This document shows, piece after piece, positions 24,009 through 31,620 of a stretch of DNA of 43,571 nt (position 1 is the stretch's first letter; the number at the start of each line of letters is the position of its first letter). Origin of the DNA: Natronoarchaeum rubrum (lineage in GTDB: Archaea; Halobacteriota; Halobacteria; Halobacteriales; Natronoarchaeaceae). Under the pieces are notes generated by a model. It made no database searches and was not told where the DNA came from. It saw nothing but the letters and a program-made list of their open reading frames with translations. Made by a program: the position numbers and the translations under genes. The stretch is taken from the NCBI RefSeq assembly GCF_024494695.1, contig NZ_JANHDP010000010.1, positions 1-43,571 on the forward strand, written 5' to 3'.

Positions 24009-26075
24009 ATGGACGACCGCCCGACAGTTCTTCGCCGCGAGATGCTCGCGGCGCTGGGCGCTTCTGCCTCCTTGGCGGGCTGTAGCGGGACGAGAAACGA
24101 CAGCAGTCAACCAACGACTTCAGACGACACTGACCCCGACATGACTTTCGATGTTAAAAACGAGAACGGCGCGGCAGCACTGGACATCAACTCACTGACG
24201 AAGCTGCTGGACGGCTACGGCGTCGTCCTGAGCGACGGGAGCGGATGCGAGGTCACCGCCGGCTCCGGGATGGACGTCGCGGTCGCCAACGGCGCTGTGC
24301 TGATCGATGGCTCGTCGGCGTCGATCGCGTCGACGACCGTGACGATCCCGACGGCAGACGCCGATCACCCACGAAAGGACATCGTCTACATCGACAGCGC
24401 TGGTACACCGACCGTCGCGGAGGGCGTGCCTGGTGAGGCCCGTCCTCGAGGCGAGACGGGGCGGAATACGTACCATCCCGAGCCGCCGGACCTGTCGGCG
24501 ACGGAGGCGGTGCCGCTGGCGGAGGTGTGGGTGCCAGCAGGCGCAAGCGAGATCACAGCCGGCGATATCAGCGACCGACGTGTCAGCTCTGAGGTGGCAT
24601 TCTCGGAGGTCAGTACAGAGGATCTAAACAACGTTCGCCATATCCCCAAAGGTGCGAGCCTGTCAGAGATCAATTCGGAACTGAGCACGCCTGGGACGGT
24701 GGTCTTTGACGCCGATACCGACTATTTTGTCAGCGACCGGCTGGAGATCGGGACGAGTGATATCACAGTCGTCATCGAAAAGGGGGCGCGAATCAAGGTG
24801 GAAGACAGCGCCTCTCCGACACTCCATACTGACGACCAGGGCACCGATCATCTCTTTGTTCTCTATTCAAACGGCTACGATAACGTCTCTGTCATCAATC
24901 GCGGCATCATTGACGGTAACGCAACAAACCATCCTTCTCCGCAGAATGTGGTGTTCTTCGGGGGAGACAATCCACGATACATCCAAGAATCAGGCGAGTT
25001 ACACGATGTGAACGGAGGGATATTGTTCGTTGATAATCGTCACGCCTTCTCCTTCGGAGCCTCTTCTCGGTCGCTTGACTCAAACGGTGCGACGATTATC
25101 GCCGAGGGCGTTCAGTCAGGCCAATTTATCGGGACGCATGGTGCCAACGGCCAAGAAACTATAGATCTAAACGCTCGCTGCACAGACGTGGTTCTGGAAG
25201 CGACGACTGGCCAGAACCTCTCGCAGTCGGTGATCGACCTAAACGAAGCTCCTCGGACCGTTGTTGAAGGAGTGTCTGCAGCTGATGATGCATCTGTTGA
25301 TCAGGTCCTCAATATCAGTGGGGATAGCGGGAGTAGATATACGTCACGTACCGCCCTGGGCAACTCGAACGGCGTCACAGCAACCGGTCTGTCCGGCCGG
25401 GTGAGTGGTGTCGGGGTTCGCTGTGTCGGTGGTAACCCAATTCAGAATCTGACTATTGAGGGGACCGTCGTTAGCGCAGGGGATAACGCAGTAAAGATGC
25501 TCCCGAACGTTGCCAATCAGTTTGATGGCCTTACGCTTCGAGGATACTACGAGACAGAAGCAAGCACGATTGCTGTCAACCTCGGGTATGATACTCAACA
25601 AGTCGGTGCGAATTTGGACGTTGACGTCTATTCGGCTGGGGCTGGCATCGACATTACCGACTGGGCCGCTATGTCCGGCCGCATCCGGGCCAATAACTGT
25701 TCTGGGACAGGCGTTAGCATCGCTGAAAACGTTGCAAACGCGGACAATAACACACTGTATGTCGCTGCAGTCGGTAACGGAGGAGACGGTGTTGACGTAA
25801 CTGGGTCCGCGACACGGAACGTGCTCTTCGGCATTGCCCAGGCGAACACGAACAGTGATCTTGCGATCGGTAGCAGTCCAGTGGACACCGTCTGGTGGGG
25901 GCGTGCTGGATCTCTCAACTACGGAGGAACACGTACCCTCATCAACGGTGTCGGGCGGAACTCGGGTGACCCATCCTCTGGAGGCGATTGGAACGGCAAC
26001 GGCCGAGAAGGTGTGAAGGTCTACGACACCACGAACAGCACGAAATACTGGTACGTCAACGGAAGCTGGGTGTGA
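24009..26075 (+). CDS. Beta-helix tail fibre with Tat-lipoprotein signal
   Basis: A 688-aa modular protein. Residues 1-25 are a haloarchaeal Tat lipoprotein signal: R9-R10, a hydrophobic stretch and lipobox L-A-G-C with C25. A Ser/Thr/Asp-rich linker (26-44) follows. Residues 45-190 begin with Met and resemble phage fibre/baseplate attachment modules (G-M-D-V-A-V-A-N-G, R-K-D-I-V-Y-I-D, P-L-A-E-V-W-V, D-I-S-D-R-R). Residues about 215-610 are Asn/Gly/Val/Ser-rich with the periodicity of a right-handed beta-helix, as in pectate-lyase-like spikes. The last 35 residues (V-K-V-Y-D-T-T-N-S, W-Y-V-N-G-S-W-V) look like a small tip domain. GC content falls clearly from about 24600 on. It may be a virion spike, a surface lipoprotein of the infected cell, or both by use of Met45. 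Confidence 0.85.
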   Translation: MDDRPTVLRREMLAALGASASLAGCSGTRNDSSQPTTSDDTDPDMTFDVKNENGAAALDINSLTKLLDGYGVVLSDGSGCEVTAGSGMDVAVANGAVLIDGSSASIASTTVTIPTADADHPRKDIVYIDSAGTPTVAEGVPGEARPRGETGRNTYHPEPPDLSATEAVPLAEVWVPAGASEITAGDISDRRVSSEVAFSEVSTEDLNNVRHIPKGASLSEINSELSTPGTVVFDADTDYFVSDRLEIGTSDITVVIEKGARIKVEDSASPTLHTDDQGTDHLFVLYSNGYDNVSVINRGIIDGNATNHPSPQNVVFFGGDNPRYIQESGELHDVNGGILFVDNRHAFSFGASSRSLDSNGATIIAEGVQSGQFIGTHGANGQETIDLNARCTDVVLEATTGQNLSQSVIDLNEAPRTVVEGVSAADDASVDQVLNISGDSGSRYTSRTALGNSNGVTATGLSGRVSGVGVRCVGGNPIQNLTIEGTVVSAGDNAVKMLPNVANQFDGLTLRGYYETEASTIAVNLGYDTQQVGANLDVDVYSAGAGIDITDWAAMSGRIRANNCSGTGVSIAENVANADNNTLYVAAVGNGGDGVDVTGSATRNVLFGIAQANTNSDLAIGSSPVDTVWWGRAGSLNYGGTRTLINGVGRNSGDPSSGGDWNGNGREGVKVYDTTNSTKYWYVNGSWV

Positions 26076-26130
26076 CGTGCTGACCTGTACTTACCACTCT
26101 GGCGCCTGATGACCTGCGCGACCTGACACG

Positions 26131-26135
26131 TTTTT
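26131..26135 (+). terminator. T5 tract after fibre gene
   Basis: TTTTT 56 bases after the fibre stop, in the 76-base gap before the hub gene. T runs are the main archaeal termination signal. The same stretch (TTTTTAGTA) could instead serve as a TATA element, but it is only about 17 bases from the next ATG, too close for the usual geometry. Confidence 0.4.
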
Positions 26136-26151
26136 AGTAATCAACAGACCC

Positions 26152-28383
26152 ATGACCGGATTCACCTACGGCGGCCGCGCCGGCGCGACGTACGGCGGCG
26201 AGGACGGCGGCACATACGGAATCGACGGCCGGATCGACCAGCTCTCGAGCACTCGCGTTCCGGCGTCAGGCTGGTACGTCGAGATCGACCACCCGTCGGG
26301 GGCGACGCACACACCAAGCATCCTCGACGACGGCGCGCAGGTCGTCCCGCGTGTCAACGGCCTCCCGCGGATCCGCATCCCGGTGAGCAAGAGCACGAAA
26401 TGGCAGGCTGACGCGTTCGAACTGGCGCCCGTACGTGTGTGGCTGGACGGTGAGCGCCAGCCTGCTGAGGTCCTCTTGGACGTCGAGCAACGCCCCGGGC
26501 GCACGGTACTCGTCACGCGTGGTGGCGAACAGCTCCGCGAGCGCGTCGAGACTGAGTTCGAGAGCAAGCCCGTCCACGTGGCCGCCGAGGAGTTGATCGC
26601 CAGCGAGACGGACTACGCGGCGCACGTCGACGTCCCGGTGACGACCGAAACGGAGGACGTCGTTCAGGATGTCGATACGGACGCCGACTGGGCTGCCGTG
26701 ACGCAGTCGGTGGATCTCTCCACCCGACCGCTCGAGATCGTCGATGGCCAGCTGCAGCAGCAACAATCGTGCTTCGTGAGTGAGGCCGAAGACGCCGACC
26801 GAAAAGACAGCGGTGCGGATGATAGCGACCAATACAGCCGCGGATTCATCGAGCAAATCCGGCAGAGCACCCACTACTTGGAGTGGGACTTCACACCCGA
26901 GTACACGATCCCGAGCGAGGCCGTCGGCGTCCAGCTCCTCGAGGTCAATGATAGTGACGTGCACGCCTGTGATATCATCCTGGACGTGGGCGGGGCCGAG
27001 TACACGCTGTTCAGCTTTTCCGGCGGCGAGGGCGTTCAGCGGGGCTGGTTCGACGCCGCCAGTGATTCGCGCAGTAGCAGTCCGTACGACGGCCCGGACC
27101 TGCCGGCTGGCGAGACGGTGACGCTCATCGTCCGCGGCACGACGTCCAGCGGCACGGAGTACGGGATCGACGTCGTCGCACTCGCCGACATGCGATACGA
27201 GTATACGTGGGACACGGAGGTCCACGAGCCGGGCGGGTTCCTGGATGGCCCGGAGCTCTATCCAGTCGAGCCGACGCGTCTCGATCGCGCCACCACAGTC
27301 CAGAGCGTGACCGGCGGCGAGCTCACGACCGCGTTCGACCACGTCGACGGTGAGCAGTCCGTCGGCATTACCAACGACGGCGACGACGCGCTGGTCACGG
27401 CGTCGAACAGCGAGACGGTCACCGCGGACTTCGACTCGCGGACTGGATCGATCCAGGCCGAGTTGACGCTCTCGCGCCGGCCGCTCGACCAGAACGCCCA
27501 GAGCGCCACACCGCGGTACGGCTACGAGGGCCAGAGCGTCTCGTCGCTCACGCTGACGGGCTACTTCGACGACATGCCGCTGGTGCTAAATCGATCGTTT
27601 GACGCCCGGCTCGTCGATGTCCTGCGCGAGCTCGCCGAGCGGCTGGGCGACTTCGTCTTCGCGTTCGAGCTGGACGACGATGGCGGCCACGTCGAGTGGA
27701 CACGTCGCGAACAGCGCACCACGACCGTCGACGCATCGCTCGCGGACTTCGAACTGGTCACGACCAGGGATCCGATCGAGCGTGCGATCGTCTACGGCAG
27801 CAATCAGACCGTCCGGCGCGAGCAGATCACCGCCGACCACGGGACGCCGGTCTCGCTGCAGCACAAGCGCCTTTCTGAGGGCACGGTCGACGTCTATAAC
27901 CCCGACACCCAAGAGACGTACGAACAGGGCGAGGACTACACGATCTCCCATCGCGACGGCACGATCACGGCGCTCGCCGACGGCGACCTTGTCGACGACG
28001 CGACCTACCGTGTGGACTACGAGTTCCAGACGCGCGGCGAGTACATCCTCAGCGACGTTGATCCCGCCGACGCGAACACGGAGGTCAAGGACATCACAGG
28101 TCTGACGACCGATCGAGCGTGCGGCCAGGCGGCGATGCGGATCGTCGAGACGGGCAAGGAACCGCGCCACGAGGTGACGGCGACGTGGCCGCCAGACGCC
28201 GACCTGCCGCCGGTGACAGATGCGCTGATCGTCGAGGAGTTCCCGATCGACGTCCCGATCCAGACGCGACAAGTCGAGGGTGCGCCCGAGGAGATCGTGA
28301 CGACGGGCGGCTCTCGGCGCCCGGTCGAAGACGTGATCACGGAGATCAACGAGCGGTTCTCGTCACTCTCGCGACGCGTCTGA
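26152..28383 (+). CDS. Tail hub / baseplate protein, 743 aa
   Basis: The last and largest structural gene. The N-terminal 20 residues are Gly/Tyr-rich with repeated T-Y-G-G. A lectin-like beta insert lies at about 200-345. The C-terminal half has a hub-type alpha/beta segment around L-V-D-V-L-R-E-L-A-E-R-L-G-D-F-V-F-A-F, then V-E-W-T-R-R-E and I-V-Y-G-S-N, recalling the gp27/Tal class of tail hubs where such a domain is followed by additional beta domains. It would sit at the tail tip around the tape measure end. No hydrolase motif for cell-wall cleavage was seen, as expected for S-layer hosts. Confidence 0.78.
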   Translation: MTGFTYGGRAGATYGGEDGGTYGIDGRIDQLSSTRVPASGWYVEIDHPSGATHTPSILDDGAQVVPRVNGLPRIRIPVSKSTKWQADAFELAPVRVWLDGERQPAEVLLDVEQRPGRTVLVTRGGEQLRERVETEFESKPVHVAAEELIASETDYAAHVDVPVTTETEDVVQDVDTDADWAAVTQSVDLSTRPLEIVDGQLQQQQSCFVSEAEDADRKDSGADDSDQYSRGFIEQIRQSTHYLEWDFTPEYTIPSEAVGVQLLEVNDSDVHACDIILDVGGAEYTLFSFSGGEGVQRGWFDAASDSRSSSPYDGPDLPAGETVTLIVRGTTSSGTEYGIDVVALADMRYEYTWDTEVHEPGGFLDGPELYPVEPTRLDRATTVQSVTGGELTTAFDHVDGEQSVGITNDGDDALVTASNSETVTADFDSRTGSIQAELTLSRRPLDQNAQSATPRYGYEGQSVSSLTLTGYFDDMPLVLNRSFDARLVDVLRELAERLGDFVFAFELDDDGGHVEWTRREQRTTTVDASLADFELVTTRDPIERAIVYGSNQTVRREQITADHGTPVSLQHKRLSEGTVDVYNPDTQETYEQGEDYTISHRDGTITALADGDLVDDATYRVDYEFQTRGEYILSDVDPADANTEVKDITGLTTDRACGQAAMRIVETGKEPRHEVTATWPPDADLPPVTDALIVEEFPIDVPIQTRQVEGAPEEIVTTGGSRRPVEDVITEINERFSSLSRRV

Positions 28384-28414
28384 CGTCGCCAAAAGTCTAT
28401 GAAGGGCTGCTCTC

Positions 28415-28419
28415 TTTTT
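28415..28419 (+). terminator. T-run terminator of the late operon
   Basis: A pyrimidine-rich stretch ending in TTTTT about 32 bases after the hub gene stop, where rightward structural transcription must end before the leftward gene at 28649. Confidence 0.6.
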
Positions 28420-28478
28420 CTGCTATGAATATGTTACGCGCGGCCTATCTGACCGAATTACTTGAATAATCCTGAGTT

Positions 28479-28604
28479 CTGGCACCAGACCGGCAGAGAT
28501 GCCGATCCGCGGCGTCTGGAGGCCTGATCAGGCGGCGTTTACCCCGGGTTCGAGCCGCCCGAACCGGCGTCTCGGCCCCGCTGTTTCCGCTGTAGAAGCT
28601 TCTA
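28479..28604. other. Cluster of palindromes in convergent gap (structured DNA/RNA)
   Basis: The 265-base gap between convergent genes holds no convincing gene. It has CCAGAC (28485-28490) pairing with GTCTGG (28514-28519) around a hairpin CGGCA-GAGA-TGCCG with a GNRA-type loop (28491-28504); a perfect palindrome GCCTGATCAGGC (28522-28533); CCGGGTTCG/CGAACCGG arms (28544-28567, one bulge); and a perfect palindrome TAGAAGCTTCTA (28593-28604), flanked by CTATAAA that reads as a TATA box on either strand. A structured RNA, bidirectional terminator or recombination site are the options. Confidence 0.65.
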
Positions 28605-28648
28605 TAAACCGTTATTCGGTATATCGATTCCAAGACAGAGCCAGAGAG

Positions 28649-29503
28649 TCAGGCGTGGTTCTCGACCGTCCACTCCGAGCGGCTCTCCCACTCCTCGATC
28701 TGGCCGACCTGGCGCGAGACAGTGCTGGGCGACTTGTCGAGCCGGTCGGCGATCTCGCGGTAGTCGTGCCCGGCCTCGAGGAGCGCCTTCGTCTTCGCCA
28801 GCTCCGGCTTATTCTTGAGGACGCCCTGCTGTTCGAGCTCGATCGCGCGCAGTTCCCACGCCTCGGCGTCGAACTCCAGCCGGGCCTCGTATTCGAGGTG
28901 CGGGCGGCGGTGCTGATCGCGGCGTTCGCGCACGACATCCGAGAGGGCCGAGCGGGCGACGTCGCGAACGCGGCCGTGCTCGTCCTCGTCGACGTTGGCG
29001 TCAGCAAGCGCGTACTTGGTCTCGTGGTAATGTGCCTCCTCGACGTGGCTCGCCCACGCGGTCGTCCCGTCGACGGCCGCGACGCCCTCGTAAACGTTGT
29101 CGCCGACGACTTCCTCGCAGCCACGGCGCCATTCTTCGACTAAGTTCGCCGCCACGGCATCGGCGGCGTCACGCAGGTCCTCAAGCCGCCGATCGGTTTT
29201 GCCCCACTCATCACGGTCGTCTCGCTGATCGCGCTCGGCGCCCTCGCGGATCGACTCGGCGATCGAGCTGGCGTCGAGGTCGATGCCGGTCAGCGACAGC
29301 CGCCCGATGCCCTTGATCGAGTGGGCGCTCTCGTTCGGGCCAGTTTGCCACGAGCGCCACGCCACCCAGATGTCGGACCCCTCGATCTGCGCGAGGTAGT
29401 TCGACCGGTTGTTCGTCGAGTCCTTCCAGCGGCACTTGATTTGGTAGTCGATCTCGTTCGGGTCGATGTCGTAGTCGTCGGCGGTGGTGGTGTGTTCGGA
29501 CAT
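28649..29503 (-). CDS. HTH DNA-binding protein, 284 aa
   Basis: The first 90 residues are a beta-rich module with C-R-W-K-D-S and V-A-W-R-S-W. A long charged helical middle follows, and a helix-turn-helix near the C-terminus (about 243-272) reads L-L-E-A-G-H-D-Y-R-E-I-A-D-R-L-D-K-S. The ATG at 29503 is chosen; 14 further codons upstream would run through the TATA/operator region. Its promoter has two copies of an 11-base repeat on each side of the TATA box, so it is probably self-regulated. It follows the RHH and AAA+ genes, and could be a replication or partition regulator. No family recognised. Confidence 0.83.
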   Translation of the reverse strand: MSEHTTTADDYDIDPNEIDYQIKCRWKDSTNNRSNYLAQIEGSDIWVAWRSWQTGPNESAHSIKGIGRLSLTGIDLDASSIAESIREGAERDQRDDRDEWGKTDRRLEDLRDAADAVAANLVEEWRRGCEEVVGDNVYEGVAAVDGTTAWASHVEEAHYHETKYALADANVDEDEHGRVRDVARSALSDVVRERRDQHRRPHLEYEARLEFDAEAWELRAIELEQQGVLKNKPELAKTKALLEAGHDYREIADRLDKSPSTVSRQVGQIEEWESRSEWTVENHA

Positions 29504-29524
29504 GGTCTGTCTTCCTCTGTACCT

Positions 29525-29572
29525 ATAGATACAACAGCAGCCCACTTATAGCTTTGCATCCATAGATACAAC
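29525..29572 (-). promoter_or_regulatory. TATA box between two operator-like repeats
   Basis: On the plus strand, ATAGATACAAC occurs at 29525-29535 and 29562-29572 in the same orientation, 37 bases apart. Between them lies CTTATA (29545-29550), the complement of a good TATA box for leftward transcription of the HTH gene, with an initiation point near 29520 and a short leader. A protein bound at both repeats would bracket TBP, a simple repression arrangement. Confidence 0.72.
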
Positions 29573-29824
29573 TCACCCAAACCCGAGTTCGTCGCGCATC
29601 TCGCTGATACTCCGGCGGCACATCATGTTGATCATCGCGTTCCGGCTCATACCGAGGTGATCGGCGATCTCGTCGACGTCCTCGACGAGGTCCTCCGGCA
29701 TCCGCTGGGTCAACTGCTCGCGCTCGACGTCCTCCTGATCGCCGGCGTCGTGATCCTCGGCCCGGTCGGCCTGCTCTTGCGTCTGCTGTTCGGCTTCGTC
29801 CGTGATCTTCCGGCGTGGCGTCAT
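29573..29824 (-). CDS. Ribbon-helix-helix (CopG-like) regulator, 83 aa
   Basis: The N-terminal 35 residues are polar, Gln/Glu/Asp-rich and likely disordered. The last 45 match a ribbon-helix-helix: strand L-T-Q-R-M-P, helix D-L-V-E-D-V-D-E-I-A-D-H, turn G-M-S-R-N, helix A-M-I-N-M-M-C-R-R-S. ATG 29824 is used rather than a TTG 33 bases upstream, since a TGATATCA site (29827-29834) sits right before it. RHH proteins bind short palindromes as dimers and often act as plasmid partition or autoregulatory factors; TGATATCA repeats here are its likely targets (inference). Confidence 0.85.
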   Translation of the reverse strand: MTPRRKITDEAEQQTQEQADRAEDHDAGDQEDVEREQLTQRMPEDLVEDVDEIADHLGMSRNAMINMMCRRSISEMRDELGFG

Positions 29825-29826
29825 AC

Positions 29827-29899
29827 TGATATCACTCTGGGTTCGTTCTGCAGTCAATCTGCGATCGGGCGATGTCGCTCCGAGGTCGTTCTGATATCA
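29827..29899. repeat. TGATATCA operator pair between RHH and AAA+ genes
   Basis: Perfect 8-base palindromes at 29827-29834 and 29892-29899, each followed by YTCTG. The second contains the stop codon of the ATPase gene. Between them TCTGCGATC-like words occur twice (near 29858 and 29901). Together with three more copies upstream of the ATPase they make a five-site family. Confidence 0.83.
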
Positions 29900-30778
29900 T
29901 TCTGCGATCTCCTTGCCCTCGACCAGCGGGTCGGCGAACTCGACCGCGTCGACAAGGTCCGTGTCGATCTCGGCGCCGAGGCCGTTCGCGTAGCGGTAGG
30001 CGGCCAGTCCGACGAGCTCCGCGCAGGCCGCCGTGATCACCGCGGGGACGCCCTGGGCCCGCTCGTAGATCTCGTCGAGCGCGGCCTCGGTGAACGGGGC
30101 GACGTCGACGCCGGCGTACTCGTCGTGGTCCAGGCCGAGCGCAGTGGCCTGCCGGCGCTGGACAAGCTCCGCGGTCTGGTGGCGATCGAGCGGCGACAAC
30201 TGCAACTGGTAACTGACGCGGCGCTGGAACGCCCGGCCCTCGCTGCCCAACTGGCCGATCGCCTCCCACTGCGACGTCATCCCGGTCAGGATCACCTTCA
30301 CGTCTTCGAGGTCGTTCAAGAACTGGATGACGTGGAGCGTGTCCGGATCGTTCAGCCCGAACTCGTCGATGCCGAGCAGCACCGGCTCCTCGAGGTCGGC
30401 GTCGCGAATCTTCTGCTCGGTCAGCTTCGTCGACGAACTCTTGCCGACGCCGATCTCGTCGGCGACGATCGACGCGAGCTCGTACGGCGTCACGTTGTGC
30501 TCGCCGACGTGGACGGTCTGGTACTCGTCGGCGTACTCGGCCAGGAGCACGCGCAGCAGCGTTGTCTTTCCGACGCCCGAGTAGTGAGAGTGGACAAGCA
30601 CCGGCCCGGTGTAGGAGCGGATCGCCGCCGCGATGTCGGCGATGTCCTCCTCGCTCGGCAGGACGTACTCGTCAAGGCCGGCCTCGCCGGCGAACGGGTT
30701 ATCGGCCCAGCCCTGCTCGGCCAGGTACTCGTCGAGCTCCGCGTCCGTCGCCTCCGCGATCTCCTTGATGCGTCCCAT
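29897..30778 (-). CDS. AAA+ ATPase, ORC/Cdc6- or ExeA/TniB-like
   Basis: A 293-aa ATPase. D-N-P-F near residue 26 precedes Walker A S-G-V-G-K-T-T (67-73); Walker B is V-L-L-G-I-D-E-F (D138, E139); a sensor-1 strand V-I-L-T-G-M-T-S follows and an arginine-finger-like F-Q-R-R. The C-terminal part (A-L-D-E-I-Y-E-R-A-Q-G-V-P) looks like the lid seen in ORC/Cdc6 and ExeA-type ATPases. There is no clear C-terminal winged helix, so it is shorter than canonical Orc1/Cdc6 (about 400 aa). Repeats TGATATCA flank the gene. Origin binding, partition or a MuB/TniB-like DNA-targeting role are all possible; no transposase is nearby. Confidence 0.82.
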   Translation of the reverse strand: MGRIKEIAEATDAELDEYLAEQGWADNPFAGEAGLDEYVLPSEEDIADIAAAIRSYTGPVLVHSHYSGVGKTTLLRVLLAEYADEYQTVHVGEHNVTPYELASIVADEIGVGKSSSTKLTEQKIRDADLEEPVLLGIDEFGLNDPDTLHVIQFLNDLEDVKVILTGMTSQWEAIGQLGSEGRAFQRRVSYQLQLSPLDRHQTAELVQRRQATALGLDHDEYAGVDVAPFTEAALDEIYERAQGVPAVITAACAELVGLAAYRYANGLGAEIDTDLVDAVEFADPLVEGKEIAE

Positions 30779-30788
30779 GGTATCTACG

Positions 30789-30897
30789 TGATATCACGGT
30801 GATTGCAGAGTGGCCTCAAAAAGCTACGTCAGACGCCGACCGCAGAACGATGTCGTTCTGATATCAGTCTGCTATCGGCGACATCGGAGTGATATCA
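30789..30897. repeat. Three TGATATCA sites upstream of the AAA+ gene
   Basis: Exact copies at 30789-30796, 30859-30866 and 30890-30897, extended at two of them to GTGATATCAC. The middle one abuts an inverted repeat CAGAACGA-TG-TCGTTCTG (30843-30860). The complement of AAAAAG at 30816-30821 is a plausible leftward TATA box, which would put the transcript start of the ATPase gene within the first site. Suggests autoregulation, and possibly an origin or centromere-like array. Confidence 0.83.
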
Positions 30898-30925
30898 CTC
30901 TGGATCGTACTGACGCCGCTCGGTC

Positions 30926-30967
30926 TTAACCAACAGACTGGTGCGCTCACCCGGCAGTGTTGGTTAA
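30926..30967. repeat. Perfect 10-bp inverted repeat with 22-base spacer
   Basis: TTAACCAACA (30926-30935) and TGTTGGTTAA (30958-30967) match perfectly. Archaeal origin recognition boxes are typically inverted around an A/T-rich element; here the spacer is GC-rich, so an operator or initiator pair is as likely. It lies upstream of the AAA+ ATPase. Confidence 0.85.
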
Positions 30968-31088
30968 CACGAGTCGGCGGAAACGGATCATCATGGCGCC
31001 GTCCTGCGGTGCGGCCGGTCGATCACTGAGTTGGGGTAATCGAGAGCAGCATCAAAAGGAGCAAACCGCCGCAAGAATCCTCGAGGGC

Positions 31089-31226
31089 TTAGTTTCCGGT
31101 TCTCTCCTCGATGTTATCGCTCTCGCAGCGGATGCACGGGACGTCTTTCTCGTCGTGGGTGTACTGGACCCAATCGCGCCCGCAATCGTTGCACACGAAC
31201 CGTGCGCGTCGGTCGACTACCTTCAT
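31089..31226 (-). CDS. 45-aa zinc-ribbon microprotein
   Basis: C-N-D-C at residues 12-15 and C-I-R-C about 17 residues later form a zinc ribbon; the N-terminus is basic (V-V-D-R-R-A-R-F) and the tail acidic. It is the last gene of the leftward small-protein operon that starts at 32884, three bases after the previous gene. Function unknown. Confidence 0.75.
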   Translation of the reverse strand: MKVVDRRARFVCNDCGRDWVQYTHDEKDVPCIRCESDNIEERTGN

Positions 31227-31229
31227 GTG

Positions 31230-31613
31230 TTACTTCGGGGTGTTTTCGATCGCGCTGTTGTTTTCGCCGTAAAACTGGTCGTTGTACGATTGCGCAAGGT
31301 CTCGGACGTTCTGCTCGGTGGCGTCCCGTTCTACCGGGTCCGGTTCCTCGCCCTTCGCGAGGTCGGCCGTAACGAGCTCGGCGGTGTCCCCGTCGACGCC
31401 GATGAAGCCCGGCCCGTCCAGGTGGACGAACAACTGATCGACGCCACGGGCGGCCGGCTCCGAATCCTCTTTCCAGCACGGGGGCAGAACGACGTCGAGT
31501 TCTGGACGCTCGAAGTAGACGCACCGCTCGCATTCGGCGGTCGCGTCACTCGCCTCCGATGGCACGAGATCGCCGCCGCAACTGGGACAGGATCGGTCGG
31601 TTGTCTGTTGCAT
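31230..31613 (-). CDS. 127-aa zinc-finger protein
   Basis: C-P-S-C (9-12) and C-E-R-C (28-31) form an N-terminal zinc ribbon. A middle segment with D-Q-L-F-V-H-L-D-G-P-G-F-I-G-V-D-G-D looks like a small beta domain, then an Asn-rich helical tail. Not recognised. It belongs to the leftward early operon. Confidence 0.8.
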   Translation of the reverse strand: MQQTTDRSCPSCGGDLVPSEASDATAECERCVYFERPELDVVLPPCWKEDSEPAARGVDQLFVHLDGPGFIGVDGDTAELVTADLAKGEEPDPVERDATEQNVRDLAQSYNDQFYGENNSAIENTPK

Positions 31614-31620
31614 GGTATGT

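Larger units (their letters stand above)
30779..31088. other. 310-base intergenic region, origin-like
   Basis: No convincing gene. It contains the TGATATCA sites, the CAGAACGA inverted repeat and the long-spaced inverted repeat TTAACCAACA/TGTTGGTTAA. From about 30970 to 31088 I see nothing distinctive except an A/T-rich stretch (31048-31066) that reads as T-rich on the minus strand and may end the leftward early operon. Confidence 0.6.

Noticed and set aside
28530..28570. tRNA-like GGTTCGAGCC sequence
   Set aside because: The flanks do not form a five-pair T stem with a seven-base loop, and no acceptor, D or anticodon arms fit on either strand. It is part of a simple inverted repeat.
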